NCBI GenBank assembly: GCA_016712145.1
Contig: JADJRO010000001.1
Span: 1,674,001-1,738,000, forward strand
DNA from: Saprospiraceae bacterium
GTDB lineage: Bacteria > Bacteroidota > Bacteroidia > Chitinophagales > Saprospiraceae
DNA length: 64,000 nt
Direction of reading: 5' to 3'
Position 1 is the first letter of the stretch; each line of letters starts with the position of its first letter. Made by a program: the position numbers and the translations under genes. The notes under the pieces are model-generated. The model was not told the DNA's origin. It worked only from the letters and a program-made list of their open reading frames with translations, and searched no databases. Of this stretch, positions 7,728-19,700 are shown in pieces.

Positions 7728-10700
7728 ATCATCCCCACACGGTCACCAATTGCACCGGTTACTTTTACGTTTTCAAAGTCATGGTCGTCTTCATCTTCAT
7801 TTTCGACTTGACCATTTCCATCAATCACATTATCCCAAGGATGATTTTCAACAACTTGTCTTTCCCAAGCACTGTTAGTATTTGGTTTACTGTCTGCATC
7901 ATCGTTGTCTCTGTTTACATTCAATGTATCATTCGCTGTACGAATTTCTGCATAATTATCCCAATCTAATAAAGTTGGAATTGCAGCGATCTGTACTTTC
8001 AGATTTAATGTCAACTGAACGCTATCACCCGGATACAATTTTGCAATGCTATTGTATACCAAAGTCGAACCAACAAAACCCCATCCAGGATTTGAACCTG
8101 CTTCAAAGACATATCCTTGAGGCATGTAATCATTAACCTGAATATTCTTAGCAGTTATATTACCCTGATTGAAAACAGTAATGGTATAAGGTACTACATC
8201 ACCCGGAGCATAATATGGTAATTTGTTTTTAACATATTTTCTTAAGGCAAGGTCAAACACTGGCCCTATTGATGGATCGTGATCATCTTGATCATTTGGA
8301 TCATTGATTGCATCATCAATCGCAGGACCATCATCATCTTTAGTACCACCAGGGCTACTATCAAAATCAGTCAATACGTTACCTAAAGTATCTGTTACCG
8401 TTTCAATTTCACCAATGTTATCCCATGCTCTTGGATTGCCAAGGTTAGGCAACAAGGTTAAATTGATGGTGATTTTCGCACTATCACCCGGTTTAATTTT
8501 TCCGGAATAGGTTGTCAATGCTTCACGAGTACCGGCATTGTATGTCCAAGATGGATTGTTTGCTTGTACAAACTGGAATCCTACTGGAACATAATCCGTT
8601 ACTTGAGGATTCATCGCTGAAATACTTCCCTGATTAAACAAGGTAATTTCAAACGGAACCACCTCACCGTAGGTTAATGGATTTGCACCTTTAGCTATTT
8701 TGCGTAATGCAAGGTCAAACACATTAAATCCTGCAGGGTCGTGATCATCTTCATTTCCTCCAATATCCATGGTATTGATATTGTCATCACCTGGATCACC
8801 TGGTAATACTGCCAACTCAGCAGGTGTATTGGAGTTTGGTTTACTATCTAATTCTTCAAACGTTCTGTCATTTCCAGAAACATCTTTATAAGATTTAACT
8901 TCCGAATAATTGAACCACGCTTTGTATCCACTGCTCATGGCCACTTTTAATTTAAGCGGAACAATTACAGATGAATATTTTGGAACGTTTGCCACTGCAT
9001 TGTATTCTAATAATGCCGGATTGATTTGACTCCATCCTGCGATATTGTCAGCAGGGCTGAAAGTAAATCCACTTGGCAAGTAATCATTTAAAACAATGCT
9101 TGTCAATGGAATATTACCTTGATTGAACACTTCCAAATTAAACGTAATCAATTGTCCATAGCTGTATGGTGCAGCGGTAACCGTAGTTTTACGGATCGCC
9201 ATATCGACGATATCGATATCACCACATACATCATCCACATCTTCAGGAGTACCGTCGTTGTTGATGTCCATTCTGGACTGGTTAAACACACCTTCTCCAG
9301 CTTTTGGAGTTCCAGGAGTTGTTTTACCACATTCACTGTACACATTATCACCGCCAGATCCCGGTCTGAAATCAAGCGTTGCTTTAACTGTTAGGTTATA
9401 GGTATGCGTTGAACCAATTCCAATAGATTGATCATTTGCAAGTACCCACGGACCACTTCCAGCCAATGCACCGCCAGGATTTCCTGGAGCTGTTGTTGTA
9501 TACGAAGCTGTATTTATTGTTAAATCATTATCAAAACCAGGAGCATCTGTCAAATCATATTGTCCGATAGCACCACCAAGATTTTGAACTTTTAACTGAT
9601 AATTTATGGTATGCATTCCACCGCCAAGAGGGATAATGCTTGTAATTGTTTTACTAGAAACTACATACGGAAGATCCGCACAAGCTTCATCATATTCCTC
9701 TGGAATTCCATCATTGTTGGAATCCATGGTTGATTGATTGTACAAGCCTTCCCCAGGAGATGGATCTCCAGGTGTAGCAAGTTGACCACAAGCAGTATAA
9801 ATATTATCGCCTCCACTTGTTGCACGTAAATCAATGGTCACTTTTACTGTTAATACATAGGTATGCGTTGAACCTGCATTAATATTTTGATCGTTGGCTA
9901 AATTCCAAGGACCAGAACCTGCTAATGGTCCACCTGCATTTCCAGGTGCATTTGAAGTAAAGGATGCATTGTTTATTGTAATGTCATCATCAAATCCAGG
10001 AATGTCATTTAAGTCATATTGACCAATTGCTCCTCCTAAATTTCTTACAACTACATTGTAAGTAACATTATACATATGTCCACCTAAATTTGTAATGTTC
10101 GCAACTGTTTTAGCAGCAGTAACATAAGGCAGATCCCCACAAGCTTCATCAACATCTTCTGGTGTACCATCGTTGTTGATATCCAATTTAGCCTGGTTGT
10201 ATAATCCTTCGCCAGCTGTTGGATCACCTGGAGTGGCATTTCCACATTTTGTATACACATCATTACCAGCTCCACCTTCCATTTGGATGGTTACTTTCAC
10301 TGTAATGGTATACGTGTGTGTAGCGCCTGCAGCAATTGCTGCATCATTTGCCAAAGTCCAAGGACCTGCTCCAGCTAATGCACCTGCAGCACCTGGGCCT
10401 GTTGTTGTAAAGGATGCACTGTTGATTACAATGTCGTTATCAAATCCAGGAATATCTGTCAAGTCATAAATACCTCCTGCACCTCCAAGATTTCTAACTA
10501 CCAATTGGTAAACCACATTATACATATTGCCACCCAATGGTGTAATTGAAGCAATTGTTTTTGCATTCACAACATATGGTAAATCACCACAAGTTTCCCG
10601 AAGTTCTTCTGGAATTCCATCATTGTTGGAATCCATTTTTGATTGATTGTACAATCCTTCTCCACTTGTTGGATCACCCGGTGTAACGGCACCACATTTA

Positions 10701-13700
10701 GTATAAATATCATCACCACCACTTCCTGTTTCAAGATTCAAGGTGACTTTAACAGTAAGCGTATAATTATGTGTCGAGAATGCACCAATGTTTTGATCAT
10801 TTGCTAAGTTCCATGGACCACTACCGATCAAGGCCGATCCTGGATTACCAGGTGCCGTTGATACATAGGATGCTGAACCAATTGCAATGTCATTGTCAAA
10901 TCCTGGCACATCTGTTAAATCATATTGACCATTTGCACCTCCCAAATTTTTAACTTCTAACTGGTAGGTTACATTATACATGTGACCACCTAAATTAGAA
11001 ATATTGGTAAGTGTTTTGGTTGTTGTTACATATGGTAAATCACCACAGACTTCATCAAGTTCTTCTGGAATACCATCGTTGTTGTTATCCAGTTTGGATT
11101 GATTGTATAATCCTTCACCAGCAGCAGGATCACCAGGTATTGCGTTACCACATTTTGTATATACATTATCACCGCTACTTCCAATTGTAAGATCCAAAGT
11201 AACTTTTGCAGTAATGATGTAACTATGTGTTGAACCGATACCAATCGCCTGATCGTTAGCTAAAGTCCAAGGACCTGTACCAATCAACGAACCGCCAGAA
11301 TTACCTGGTGCATCTGATGTATAGGATACAGAACCCATTGTAATATCATCATCCAAACCAGGTTGATCTACCAGGTCATACATGCCTGCAGTTCCACCTA
11401 AGTTTTGAACATTTATTTGATACTTAACTGTATACATGTTTGCTCCCAACGGAGTTATAGAAGCAATTGATTTACTTGCAGTAACATAAGGTACATCACC
11501 ACATGCTTCATCAACATCTTCTGGTACTCCATCATTATTAATATCCAGTTTAGCCTGGTTGTATAAACCTTCTCCAGTTGTTGGATCCCCAGGAGTAGCA
11601 GCACCACACTTCGTGTAAGTATTATTACCAGGACTTGCAGGATCTAAATTCAAGGTAACTTTTACAGTCAAGTTATACGTATGAACTGCACCGTTTACAA
11701 TATTCTGATCGTTTGCAAGCACCCATGGTCCTACTCCAGCTAATGGACCTCCTGGATTTCCAGGTGCATCGGTTGTATAGCTTGCGGTGTTGATTGTAAT
11801 ATCATCATCAAAACCTGGTACATCGGTAAGATCATATGGACCGTTGATTCCACCTAAGTTTTGAACGACCATTTTGTAGCTTACATTAAACATGTTTCCA
11901 CCCAATGGAGTAACGCTTGTGACAGATTTACTACTTACAACATAAGGTAAATCACCACATACTTTACTCACCTCTTCAGGTGTTCCGTCATTGTTTGAAT
12001 CCATTCTGGATTCATTGTATAATCCTTCTCCACTTTGTGGATTATTTGGATTTACTTGTCCGCACTTCGTATAAATATTATCACCACCACTTGCAGCATT
12101 CAGATCTAAAGTAACTTTTACAGTTACCAGATAGGTATGCGTAGCATTGGCATTAATTCCCTGATCATTTGCTAATGACCATGGACCAACTCCAGCTAAA
12201 GAACCGCCGGCATTGCCTGGTGCATCAGAACTATAAGAAGCAGAACCTATTGTAATATCATTGTCAAAACCTGGCACATCCAACAGATCGTATTGGCCTG
12301 CTGCACCTCCGAGATTTTTTACAACAATTTTATAAACTACATTGTACATATGACCTCCCAAAGAAGTAATGCTATTAATTGTTTTAGCACTTGTTACATA
12401 AGGAATGTCTGCACATGTTTCAGAAGTATCTTCCGGAATACCATCGTTATTGATATCCACCCGCGTTTGATTGTATAAACCTTCACCACTATTTGGATCT
12501 GCCGGATTTACCGAACCACATTTTGTATATATGTTATCACCACCACTACCTGGACTTAAGTCTAAGGTAACTTTTACAGTAACGGTATAATTATGTGTTG
12601 CGCCAACCGTAATGGCTTGATCATTTGCTAAGGTCCATGGTCCACTACCTGCCAAAGCATTGCCTGCATTTCCAGGAGCATCAGAGGTATAAGAAGCTGA
12701 ACCGATTGCAAAGTCATTATCAAATCCCGGTACGTCTGTTAAATCATACTGACCGTTTGCGCCGCCAATATTTTTAACAGCAATATTGTATTTCACATTA
12801 AACATATTTCCACCAAGTGGGGTAATGCTGTTTACAGTTTTTGTATTAACGATGTATGGTAAATCACCGCAAGCTTCTTTTGTTTCTTCCGGAGTACCAT
12901 CATTGTTTGAATCTAAACGAGACTGATTGTATAATCCTTCACCACTGCTTGGGTCACCTGGAATCGCATTTCCACATTTTGTGTAAATATTATCACCAGT
13001 TGTTCCCACTCTTAAGTCAAGAGTTACTTTCACAGTCAATGTATAGGTATGGGTTGCACCAACACCAATCACTTGATCATTTGCTAAAGTCCATGGACCA
13101 ACACCTGCTAAACCACCACCTGGATTGCCAGGAGCTGTTGATGTATAAGAGGCTGATCCTATTGCAATGTCATTATCAAATCCTGGTACATCTGAAAGAT
13201 CATATGTTCCATTAACTCCACCAAGATTTTTTACAACGATTGCGTAGCTCACATTATACATGTTGCCACCTAAATTTGTAATCGTAGTGATTGTTTTAGT
13301 AGAAGTTACATATGGAAGATCACCACAAGTTTCATCAACATCTTCAGGAGTACCATCATTATTTGTATCTAATTTAGATTGGTTGTACAAACCTTCACCC
13401 GCATTTGGATCCCCTGGATTTACTGCTCCACATTTTGTATAGGTATCATCACCACCGCTACCTGGATTTAAATCCAATGTAACTTTAACAGTCAATGTAT
13501 AAGTGTGCGTTGCACCGATTCCTATCGATTGATCATTTGCTAATGTCCATGGTCCAGTTCCAGCTAAAGCACCTCCAGGATTTCCAGGAGCTGTTGTTGT
13601 AAAGGAAGCAGATCCTATTGCGATATCGTTGTCAAAAGCAGGAACATCGCTCAAGTCGTATTGACCAACAGCGCCACCTAAATTACGAACTACGATTGAA

Positions 13701-16700
13701 TAGGTAACATTATACATATTTCCGCCCAATGGGGCTGTACTTGTAATTGTTTTAGTTGCTGAAACATATGGAATATCACCACAAGCTTCTTTCGTTTCTT
13801 CTGCAACACCGTCGTTGTTTGAATCTAATTTAGATTGGTTGTATAAACCTTCTCCGGCATTCGGATCCCCTGGTGTCACTGCACCACATTTTGTGTACAC
13901 ATCATCGCCACCACTACCTGGTTCAAGATTTAAAGTAATCTTTACAGTAATTGTGTAACTATGACTTGCGCCTGCTGTAATCGCCTGATCATTTGCAAGT
14001 GTCCATGGTCCACTTCCTGCCAAAGCACCTCCAGGATTTCCAGGAGCCGTTGTTGTGAAAGAAGCAGAACCTATACTGATGTCATTATCAAATCCAGGAA
14101 TATCTGTTAAGTCATATTGACCATTAACAGCTCCAAGATTTTGAACTGTAATATTGTATGTAACATTATACATATTGCCACCTAAAGGCGCAATGTTTGA
14201 AATGGATTTGTTAGAAGTAATGTAAGGTAAATCACCACATGCTTCATCTGTATCTTCTGGTATACCATCGTTGTTGGTATCCATTTTAGATTGGTTGTAT
14301 AAACCTTCACCAGCAGCTGGATCGCCAGGAATTGCGGAACCACATTTTGTATAAACGTTATTTCCACCTGATCCAGGATTTAAATCGATCGTAACTTTTA
14401 CAGTAATGGTATACGTATGAATTGCACCGATACCTATTGCCTGATCGTTTGCAAGCGTCCATGGTCCAACACCTGCTAAAGAACCTCCGCTATTACCCGG
14501 AGCATCAGAAGCATAGGACGAAGAATTTATTGCAATATCGTCATCAAATCCAGGAATATCTGTTAAGTCATATTGACCATTGGCACCACCTGAATTGGTT
14601 ACTTTAATCGTATATTTTACTTCAAACATATTGCCACCTAAAGCAGCAATGCTTGCAACTGTTTTAGTTGTACTTACATAAGGTAAATCGCCACACGCTT
14701 CATCAACGTCTTCTGGAATGCCATCATTATTGGTATCCATTTTAGATTGGTTGTATAAACCTTCGCCTGCAGCTGGATCACCTGGTATAGCAGCACCACA
14801 TTTTGTATAGGTGTTGTTTCCTCCACTTGCAGGATTTAAATCCAAAGTTACTTTCACTGTCAACGTATAGGTATGAACAGCTCCTACTAAAATAGCCTGA
14901 TCATTTGCTAAGGTCCATGGACCTGTACCTGCTAAAGCAGCACCTCCATTACCTGGAGCATTTGAAGTATACGAAGCATTATTAATTGTAATGTCATCAT
15001 CAAATCCTGGAATATCCGTCAAGTCGTATTGACCATTAGCACCACCAAGATTTTGAACTGCTATTGTATAGTTTACATTATACATATTTCCACCAAGATC
15101 GGTCTTGGATGTAAATGTTTTTGTTGTTACAATATAAGGTAAGTCACCACAAGCTTTTTTGGTTTCTTCCGGTGTACCATCATTGTTTGAATCCATTCTG
15201 GATTCATTGTATAAGCCTTCTCCGGCTGTTGGATTTCCTGGTATTGCATTTCCACATTTCGTATAGATATTATCTCCACTAGTACCAGCTGTTAAGTCTA
15301 AGGTAACTTTAACAACCAGGGTATACGTATGTGTACCACCGGCAACAATTGCCTGATCATTTGCAAGGGTCCATGGTCCGGTTCCTGCTAATGCACCACC
15401 TGCGTTTCCAGGAGCAGTTGTTGTATAAGAAGCAGAACCAATGGTAATATCATTATCAAATGCAGGAACATCCAATAAATCATATTGTCCTGCAGAAGCT
15501 CCTAAGTTCTGAACTGTTATCGTATAAGTGACATTATACATATTGCCACCCAAAGGAGCAATTGTAGTCAACGATTTATTACTGGTTATATAAGGAACAT
15601 CCGCACAGGTTTCACTGGTATCTTCAGGAATTCCATCATTGTTAATATCCACTCGAGCACGGTTATACAAACCTTCACCAGAAGTTGGATCACCTGGAGT
15701 TGCACTTCCGCATGCTGTATAAATATTATCACCTCCACTACCTGCTGTTAAATCTAATGTAACTTTAACAACAACAGTATACGTATGCGTTGCACCTGTA
15801 AGGATTGCCTGATCATTTGCTAAAGTCCATGGTCCTGTTCCTGCTAATGCTGATCCGGCATTTCCCGGAGCATTCGAAGTATAAGACGAACTGTTGATTG
15901 CAAAGTCATTATCAAAACCTGGTGCATCTATTAAATCGTAGGTACCATTAGCACCGCCGATATTTTTAACTTGAATTTGATATGAAACATTAAACATATT
16001 ACCTCCCAATGGGGTAATGCTGTTTACAGTTTTAACTGTTGTAATGTATGGAAGATCACCACAAACTTCTTTCGTTTCTTCTGGAGTTCCATCGTTATTG
16101 GTGTCCATCTTAGATTGATTGTACAATCCCTCTCCACTTGTGGGATCACCCGGTGTTGCAGTACCACATTTTGTGTAGCTATTATTTCCACCACTTGTTG
16201 TTCTTAAGTCTAAAGTAACTTTAACAACCAAAGTATAGGTATGCGTTGCACCGACAACAATGGATTGATCGTTTGCTAAAGTCCATGGACCCGTTCCTGC
16301 TAAAGCAGCACCAGCATTCCCTGGAGCATTCGATGTATAAGATGCACTATTAATTGTAATGTCATCATCAAAACCTGGTACATCTGATAAATCATATTGA
16401 CCAGTTGTGCCACCAAGATTTTGAACGGTGATGTTATAGGTAACATTATACATATTACCACCTAATGAGTTGATGCTAGAAATTGATTTGTTGGTTGTAA
16501 CATATGGAACATCGCCACAAACTTCTTTTAACTCATCAGCAATTCCATCATTATTTATATCTAATCTGGACTCATTGTATAATCCTTCACCTGCGTTTGG
16601 ATTTCCAGGTGTTACATTACCACATTTTGTATATACATTGTCTCCACCTGTTCCTGCATTTAAGTCCAATGTAACTTTAACAGTTAACACATAATTGTGT

Positions 16701-16741
16701 GTAGATCCTGCATTAATTGCCTGATCATTTGCTAAGGTCAA
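7676..16741 (-). CDS. Giant surface protein, segment 3: 17 tandem 151-residue repeats and three DUF11-like domains
   Basis: This 3021-codon internal frame has no native start or natural C terminus. Residues 1 to about 2508 hold 17 of the locus's 24 repeats. Each runs through a YDLTDVPGFDNDI core, GPWTLANDQAI, HTYTLTVKVTLDL, YTKCG, GEGLYNQSKMD, a DxNNDGxPE acidic loop resembling a Ca site, and CGDLPYV. The two Cys per repeat could form a disulfide. Residues about 2509-3000 hold three DUF11-like repeats (LRKxxxxxxPLTYGEVVPF..NQGS type). The last 20 or so residues are out of frame past the junction at 7733-7736. The upstream junction at 16739 lacks one base in TGG of GPWTL. Role inferred: repetitive extracellular adhesin shaft. 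Confidence 0.88.
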   Translation of the reverse strand: MTLANDQAINAGSTHNYVLTVKVTLDLNAGTGGDNVYTKCGNVTPGNPNAGEGLYNESRLDINNDGIADELKEVCGDVPYVTTNKSISSINSLGGNMYNVTYNITVQNLGGTTGQYDLSDVPGFDDDITINSASYTSNAPGNAGAALAGTGPWTLANDQSIVVGATHTYTLVVKVTLDLRTTSGGNNSYTKCGTATPGDPTSGEGLYNQSKMDTNNDGTPEETKEVCGDLPYITTVKTVNSITPLGGNMFNVSYQIQVKNIGGANGTYDLIDAPGFDNDFAINSSSYTSNAPGNAGSALAGTGPWTLANDQAILTGATHTYTVVVKVTLDLTAGSGGDNIYTACGSATPGDPTSGEGLYNRARVDINNDGIPEDTSETCADVPYITSNKSLTTIAPLGGNMYNVTYTITVQNLGASAGQYDLLDVPAFDNDITIGSASYTTTAPGNAGGALAGTGPWTLANDQAIVAGGTHTYTLVVKVTLDLTAGTSGDNIYTKCGNAIPGNPTAGEGLYNESRMDSNNDGTPEETKKACGDLPYIVTTKTFTSKTDLGGNMYNVNYTIAVQNLGGANGQYDLTDIPGFDDDITINNASYTSNAPGNGGAALAGTGPWTLANDQAILVGAVHTYTLTVKVTLDLNPASGGNNTYTKCGAAIPGDPAAGEGLYNQSKMDTNNDGIPEDVDEACGDLPYVSTTKTVASIAALGGNMFEVKYTIKVTNSGGANGQYDLTDIPGFDDDIAINSSSYASDAPGNSGGSLAGVGPWTLANDQAIGIGAIHTYTITVKVTIDLNPGSGGNNVYTKCGSAIPGDPAAGEGLYNQSKMDTNNDGIPEDTDEACGDLPYITSNKSISNIAPLGGNMYNVTYNITVQNLGAVNGQYDLTDIPGFDNDISIGSASFTTTAPGNPGGALAGSGPWTLANDQAITAGASHSYTITVKITLNLEPGSGGDDVYTKCGAVTPGDPNAGEGLYNQSKLDSNNDGVAEETKEACGDIPYVSATKTITSTAPLGGNMYNVTYSIVVRNLGGAVGQYDLSDVPAFDNDIAIGSASFTTTAPGNPGGALAGTGPWTLANDQSIGIGATHTYTLTVKVTLDLNPGSGGDDTYTKCGAVNPGDPNAGEGLYNQSKLDTNNDGTPEDVDETCGDLPYVTSTKTITTITNLGGNMYNVSYAIVVKNLGGVNGTYDLSDVPGFDNDIAIGSASYTSTAPGNPGGGLAGVGPWTLANDQVIGVGATHTYTLTVKVTLDLRVGTTGDNIYTKCGNAIPGDPSSGEGLYNQSRLDSNNDGTPEETKEACGDLPYIVNTKTVNSITPLGGNMFNVKYNIAVKNIGGANGQYDLTDVPGFDNDFAIGSASYTSDAPGNAGNALAGSGPWTLANDQAITVGATHNYTVTVKVTLDLSPGSGGDNIYTKCGSVNPADPNSGEGLYNQTRVDINNDGIPEDTSETCADIPYVTSAKTINSITSLGGHMYNVVYKIVVKNLGGAAGQYDLLDVPGFDNDITIGSASYSSDAPGNAGGSLAGVGPWSLANDQGINANATHTYLVTVKVTLDLNAASGGDNIYTKCGQVNPNNPQSGEGLYNESRMDSNNDGTPEEVSKVCGDLPYVVSSKSVTSVTPLGGNMFNVSYKMVVQNLGGINGPYDLTDVPGFDDDITINTASYTTDAPGNPGGPLAGVGPWVLANDQNIVNGAVHTYNLTVKVTLNLDPASPGNNTYTKCGAATPGDPTTGEGLYNQAKLDINNDGVPEDVDEACGDVPYVTASKSIASITPLGANMYTVKYQINVQNLGGTAGMYDLVDQPGLDDDITMGSVSYTSDAPGNSGGSLIGTGPWTLANDQAIGIGSTHSYIITAKVTLDLTIGSSGDNVYTKCGNAIPGDPAAGEGLYNQSKLDNNNDGIPEELDEVCGDLPYVTTTKTLTNISNLGGHMYNVTYQLEVKNLGGANGQYDLTDVPGFDNDIAIGSASYVSTAPGNPGSALIGSGPWNLANDQNIGAFSTHNYTLTVKVTLNLETGSGGDDIYTKCGAVTPGDPTSGEGLYNQSKMDSNNDGIPEELRETCGDLPYVVNAKTIASITPLGGNMYNVVYQLVVRNLGGAGGIYDLTDIPGFDNDIVINSASFTTTGPGAAGALAGAGPWTLANDAAIAAGATHTYTITVKVTIQMEGGAGNDVYTKCGNATPGDPTAGEGLYNQAKLDINNDGTPEDVDEACGDLPYVTAAKTVANITNLGGHMYNVTYNVVVRNLGGAIGQYDLNDIPGFDDDITINNASFTSNAPGNAGGPLAGSGPWNLANDQNINAGSTHTYVLTVKVTIDLRATSGGDNIYTACGQLATPGDPSPGEGLYNQSTMDSNNDGIPEEYDEACADLPYVVSSKTITSIIPLGGGMHTINYQLKVQNLGGAIGQYDLTDAPGFDNDLTINTASYTTTAPGNPGGALAGSGPWVLANDQSIGIGSTHTYNLTVKATLDFRPGSGGDNVYSECGKTTPGTPKAGEGVFNQSRMDINNDGTPEDVDDVCGDIDIVDMAIRKTTVTAAPYSYGQLITFNLEVFNQGNIPLTSIVLNDYLPSGFTFSPADNIAGWSQINPALLEYNAVANVPKYSSVIVPLKLKVAMSSGYKAWFNYSEVKSYKDVSGNDRTFEELDSKPNSNTPAELAVLPGDPGDDNINTMDIGGNEDDHDPAGFNVFDLALRKIAKGANPLTYGEVVPFEITLFNQGSISAMNPQVTDYVPVGFQFVQANNPSWTYNAGTREALTTYSGKIKPGDSAKITINLTLLPNLGNPRAWDNIGEIETVTDTLGNVLTDFDSSPGGTKDDDGPAIDDAINDPNDQDDHDPSIGPVFDLALRKYVKNKLPYYAPGDVVPYTITVFNQGNITAKNIQVNDYMPQGYVFEAGSNPGWGFVGSTLVYNSIAKLYPGDSVQLTLNLKVQIAAIPTLLDWDNYAEIRTANDTLNVNRDNDDADSKPNTNSAWERQVVENHPWDNVIDGNGQVENEDEDDHDFENVKVTGAIGDRVGMIWMEMVFKIQANQDYQM

Positions 16742-19700
16742 GGGCCCGTTCCAACCAGTGCGTTTCCTGGATTTCCAGGAGCATTGCTGGTATAAGAAGC
16801 AGAATTTAATGTAAAATCATTGTCAAATCCAGGTGCATCTGTTAAATCATATTGCCCATTGATACCACCTAAATTTTGTACAGCAATATTATAAGTCACA
16901 TTGTACATATTACCACCCAATGGGATGATACTAGCAATTGTTTTATTACTTGTAATATAAGATAAATCTGTACAAACTTCTGAAGTGTCTTCTGGGATGC
17001 CATCATTATTTACATCAACTGTTGAACGGTTATACAAGCCTTCTCCACTTGTTGGATCACCTGGTGTAGCCGTACCACATTTTGTATAAACATTATTTCC
17101 ACCACTACCCGCAGTCAAATCCAAAGTCACTTTAACGGTAAGGGTATATGTGTGAGTAGCCCCAGCAAGAATAGCCTGATCATTTGATAAAGTCCATGGT
17201 CCAATTCCAGCTAATGCAGCGCCCGGATTACCAGGAGCATTTGATGCATATGAAGCACTATTTATAGTAAAGTCATCATCAAATCCAGGTGCATCAATTA
17301 AATCATATTGACCATTTGCACCCCCTGAGTTTTTAACCAATACCTGATAAACAACGGTATACATGTTGCCACCCAATGGTGTAACACTGCTTACTGATTT
17401 AACATTTGTAATATAAGGTACGTCACCGCATACTTCATCAACATCTTCAGGTGTACCATCATTATTCGTGTCTAATTTAGATTGGTTATACAATCCTTCA
17501 CCGCTTGTTGGATCACCAGGAATTGCATTTCCACATTTAGTATACGTATTATCACCAGCTGTACCTGTTCTTAAATTAAGTGTAACTTTTACAGTTAAGG
17601 TATAAGTATGTGTTGCACCAGCGGTAATTGCTTGATCGTTTGCTAATGTCCATGGTCCAGTGCCTGCCAATGCAGACCCACCATTTCCTGGTGCATTCGA
17701 AACATAAGATGCACTGTTTATTGTAAAATCATCGTCAAAACCAGGTACATCTGTCAAATCATATTGTCCATTGGCTCCACCAAGATTTTGAGCTGTTATA
17801 GAATAAACTACATTGTACATATTTCCTCCTAAAGGTGAAATGCTTGTCAATGTTTTATTTGAAACAATATATGGTAAATCACCACAAGCTTCTTTTGTTT
17901 CTTCTACAACGCCATCATTGTTTGTATCAATAGTAGATTGATTGTAGAGTCCTTCTCCTGATGATGGATCACCTGGAATTGCAGTTCCACATTTTGTATA
18001 GGTATTATTTCCACCGGTTCCTGCAGTTAAGTCAAGAGTCACTTTTACTGTAAGTGTATAAGTATGCGTAGCACCTACCAGAATTGCTTGATCATTTGCC
18101 AAAGTCCATGGTCCGGTACCTGCCAATGCAGAACCCGCATTTCCAGGAGCATTGGAAGTATAGGATGCTGTATTAATTGTTATATCATCATCAAATCCAG
18201 GGATGTCTTTTAAGTCATACTGACCATTGGCACCACCAAGATTCTGTACAGTAATTGTATAATTTACATTATACATATTTCCACCCAGTGGACTGATTGT
18301 TGATATGGATTTATTGCTTGTCACATAAGGCACATCAGAACATACTTCACTGGTATCTTCTGCGATGCCATCGTTATTAGAATCTACACGTGATTGGTTG
18401 TACAATCCTTCACCACTTTGTGGATCTCCTGGATTGGTATTTCCACATTTAGTATACACATTATCCCCACCACTTCCTGGAGTAAGATCAAGTGTAACTT
18501 TTACGGTTAATGTGTACGTATGAATTGCACCTGCAACTATATTCTGATCGTTTGCTAAGGTCCAAGGTCCAGTACCAACTAAAGTTAATCCTGGATTACC
18601 TGGTGCATTGGATGTATATGCTGCACTGTTGATTGCAAAATCATTGTCAAAACCCGGAGCATCTACCAAATCATATGCACCATTTCCTCCACCCAAGTTT
18701 CTTACTTGTATAGTGTAAGCGACATTGTACATATTTCCACCAAGAGGTGAAATACTAGCCACTGATTTTGTATTTACTATATAAGGTAAATCTGCACAAA
18801 CTTCGCGTGTTTCTTCTGGTGTTCCATCATTATTGGAATCCATTTTGGATTGATTGTATAAACCTTCACCAGCTGCAGGGTCTCCCGGTGTAGCCGTTCC
18901 ACATTTAGTGTATACATTGTTTCCTCCACTTGTTGCACGCAAGTCTAAAGTAACTTTTACAGTTAAAGTGTAAGTATGTGTTGCACCAGCACTTATATTT
19001 TGATCATTTGCTAAAGTCCATGGACCCGTTCCTGCCAATGCACCGCCTGGATTCCCGGGAGCATTGGTGGTGAAGCTGGCACTGCCGATTGTAATATCGT
19101 CATCAAAACCAGGAACATCTGATAAATCATATTGTCCGGTTGCACCCCTAAGTTTTGAGCTGTAATTGAATAAATTACATTATACATGTTACCACCCAAT
19201 GCAACTATACTTGAAACAGATTTAGTTGTAGTAACATAAGGTAAATCACCACATGCTTCGTCCGTTTCATCAATGGTACCATCGTTGTTGGTATCCATTT
19301 TCGATTGGTTGTATAATCCTTCTCCACTGCTTGGATCACCTGGAATTGCTGCACCGCATTTCGTGTAGACATTGTCACCACCGCCGCCAGCAAGATCTAA
19401 AGTTACTTTCACTGTTAAGGTATAGGTATGCGTAGCGCCTACTATAATTCCCTGATCACTTGCTAAAATCCAAGGACCTGTTCCAGCTAATGCACTTCCG
19501 GCATTACCCGGTGCATTGGAAGTATACGATGCACTTCCAATATTGATATCATTTTCAAATGCAGGAGCATCTGTCAAATCATATTGTCCATTGGCACCAC
19601 CTAGATTTTTTACAGTAATTGTATACAATACATTATACATATTACCTCCTAATGGATTAATGGATGCAACGGATTTCGTCATATCTAAATATGGAATATC

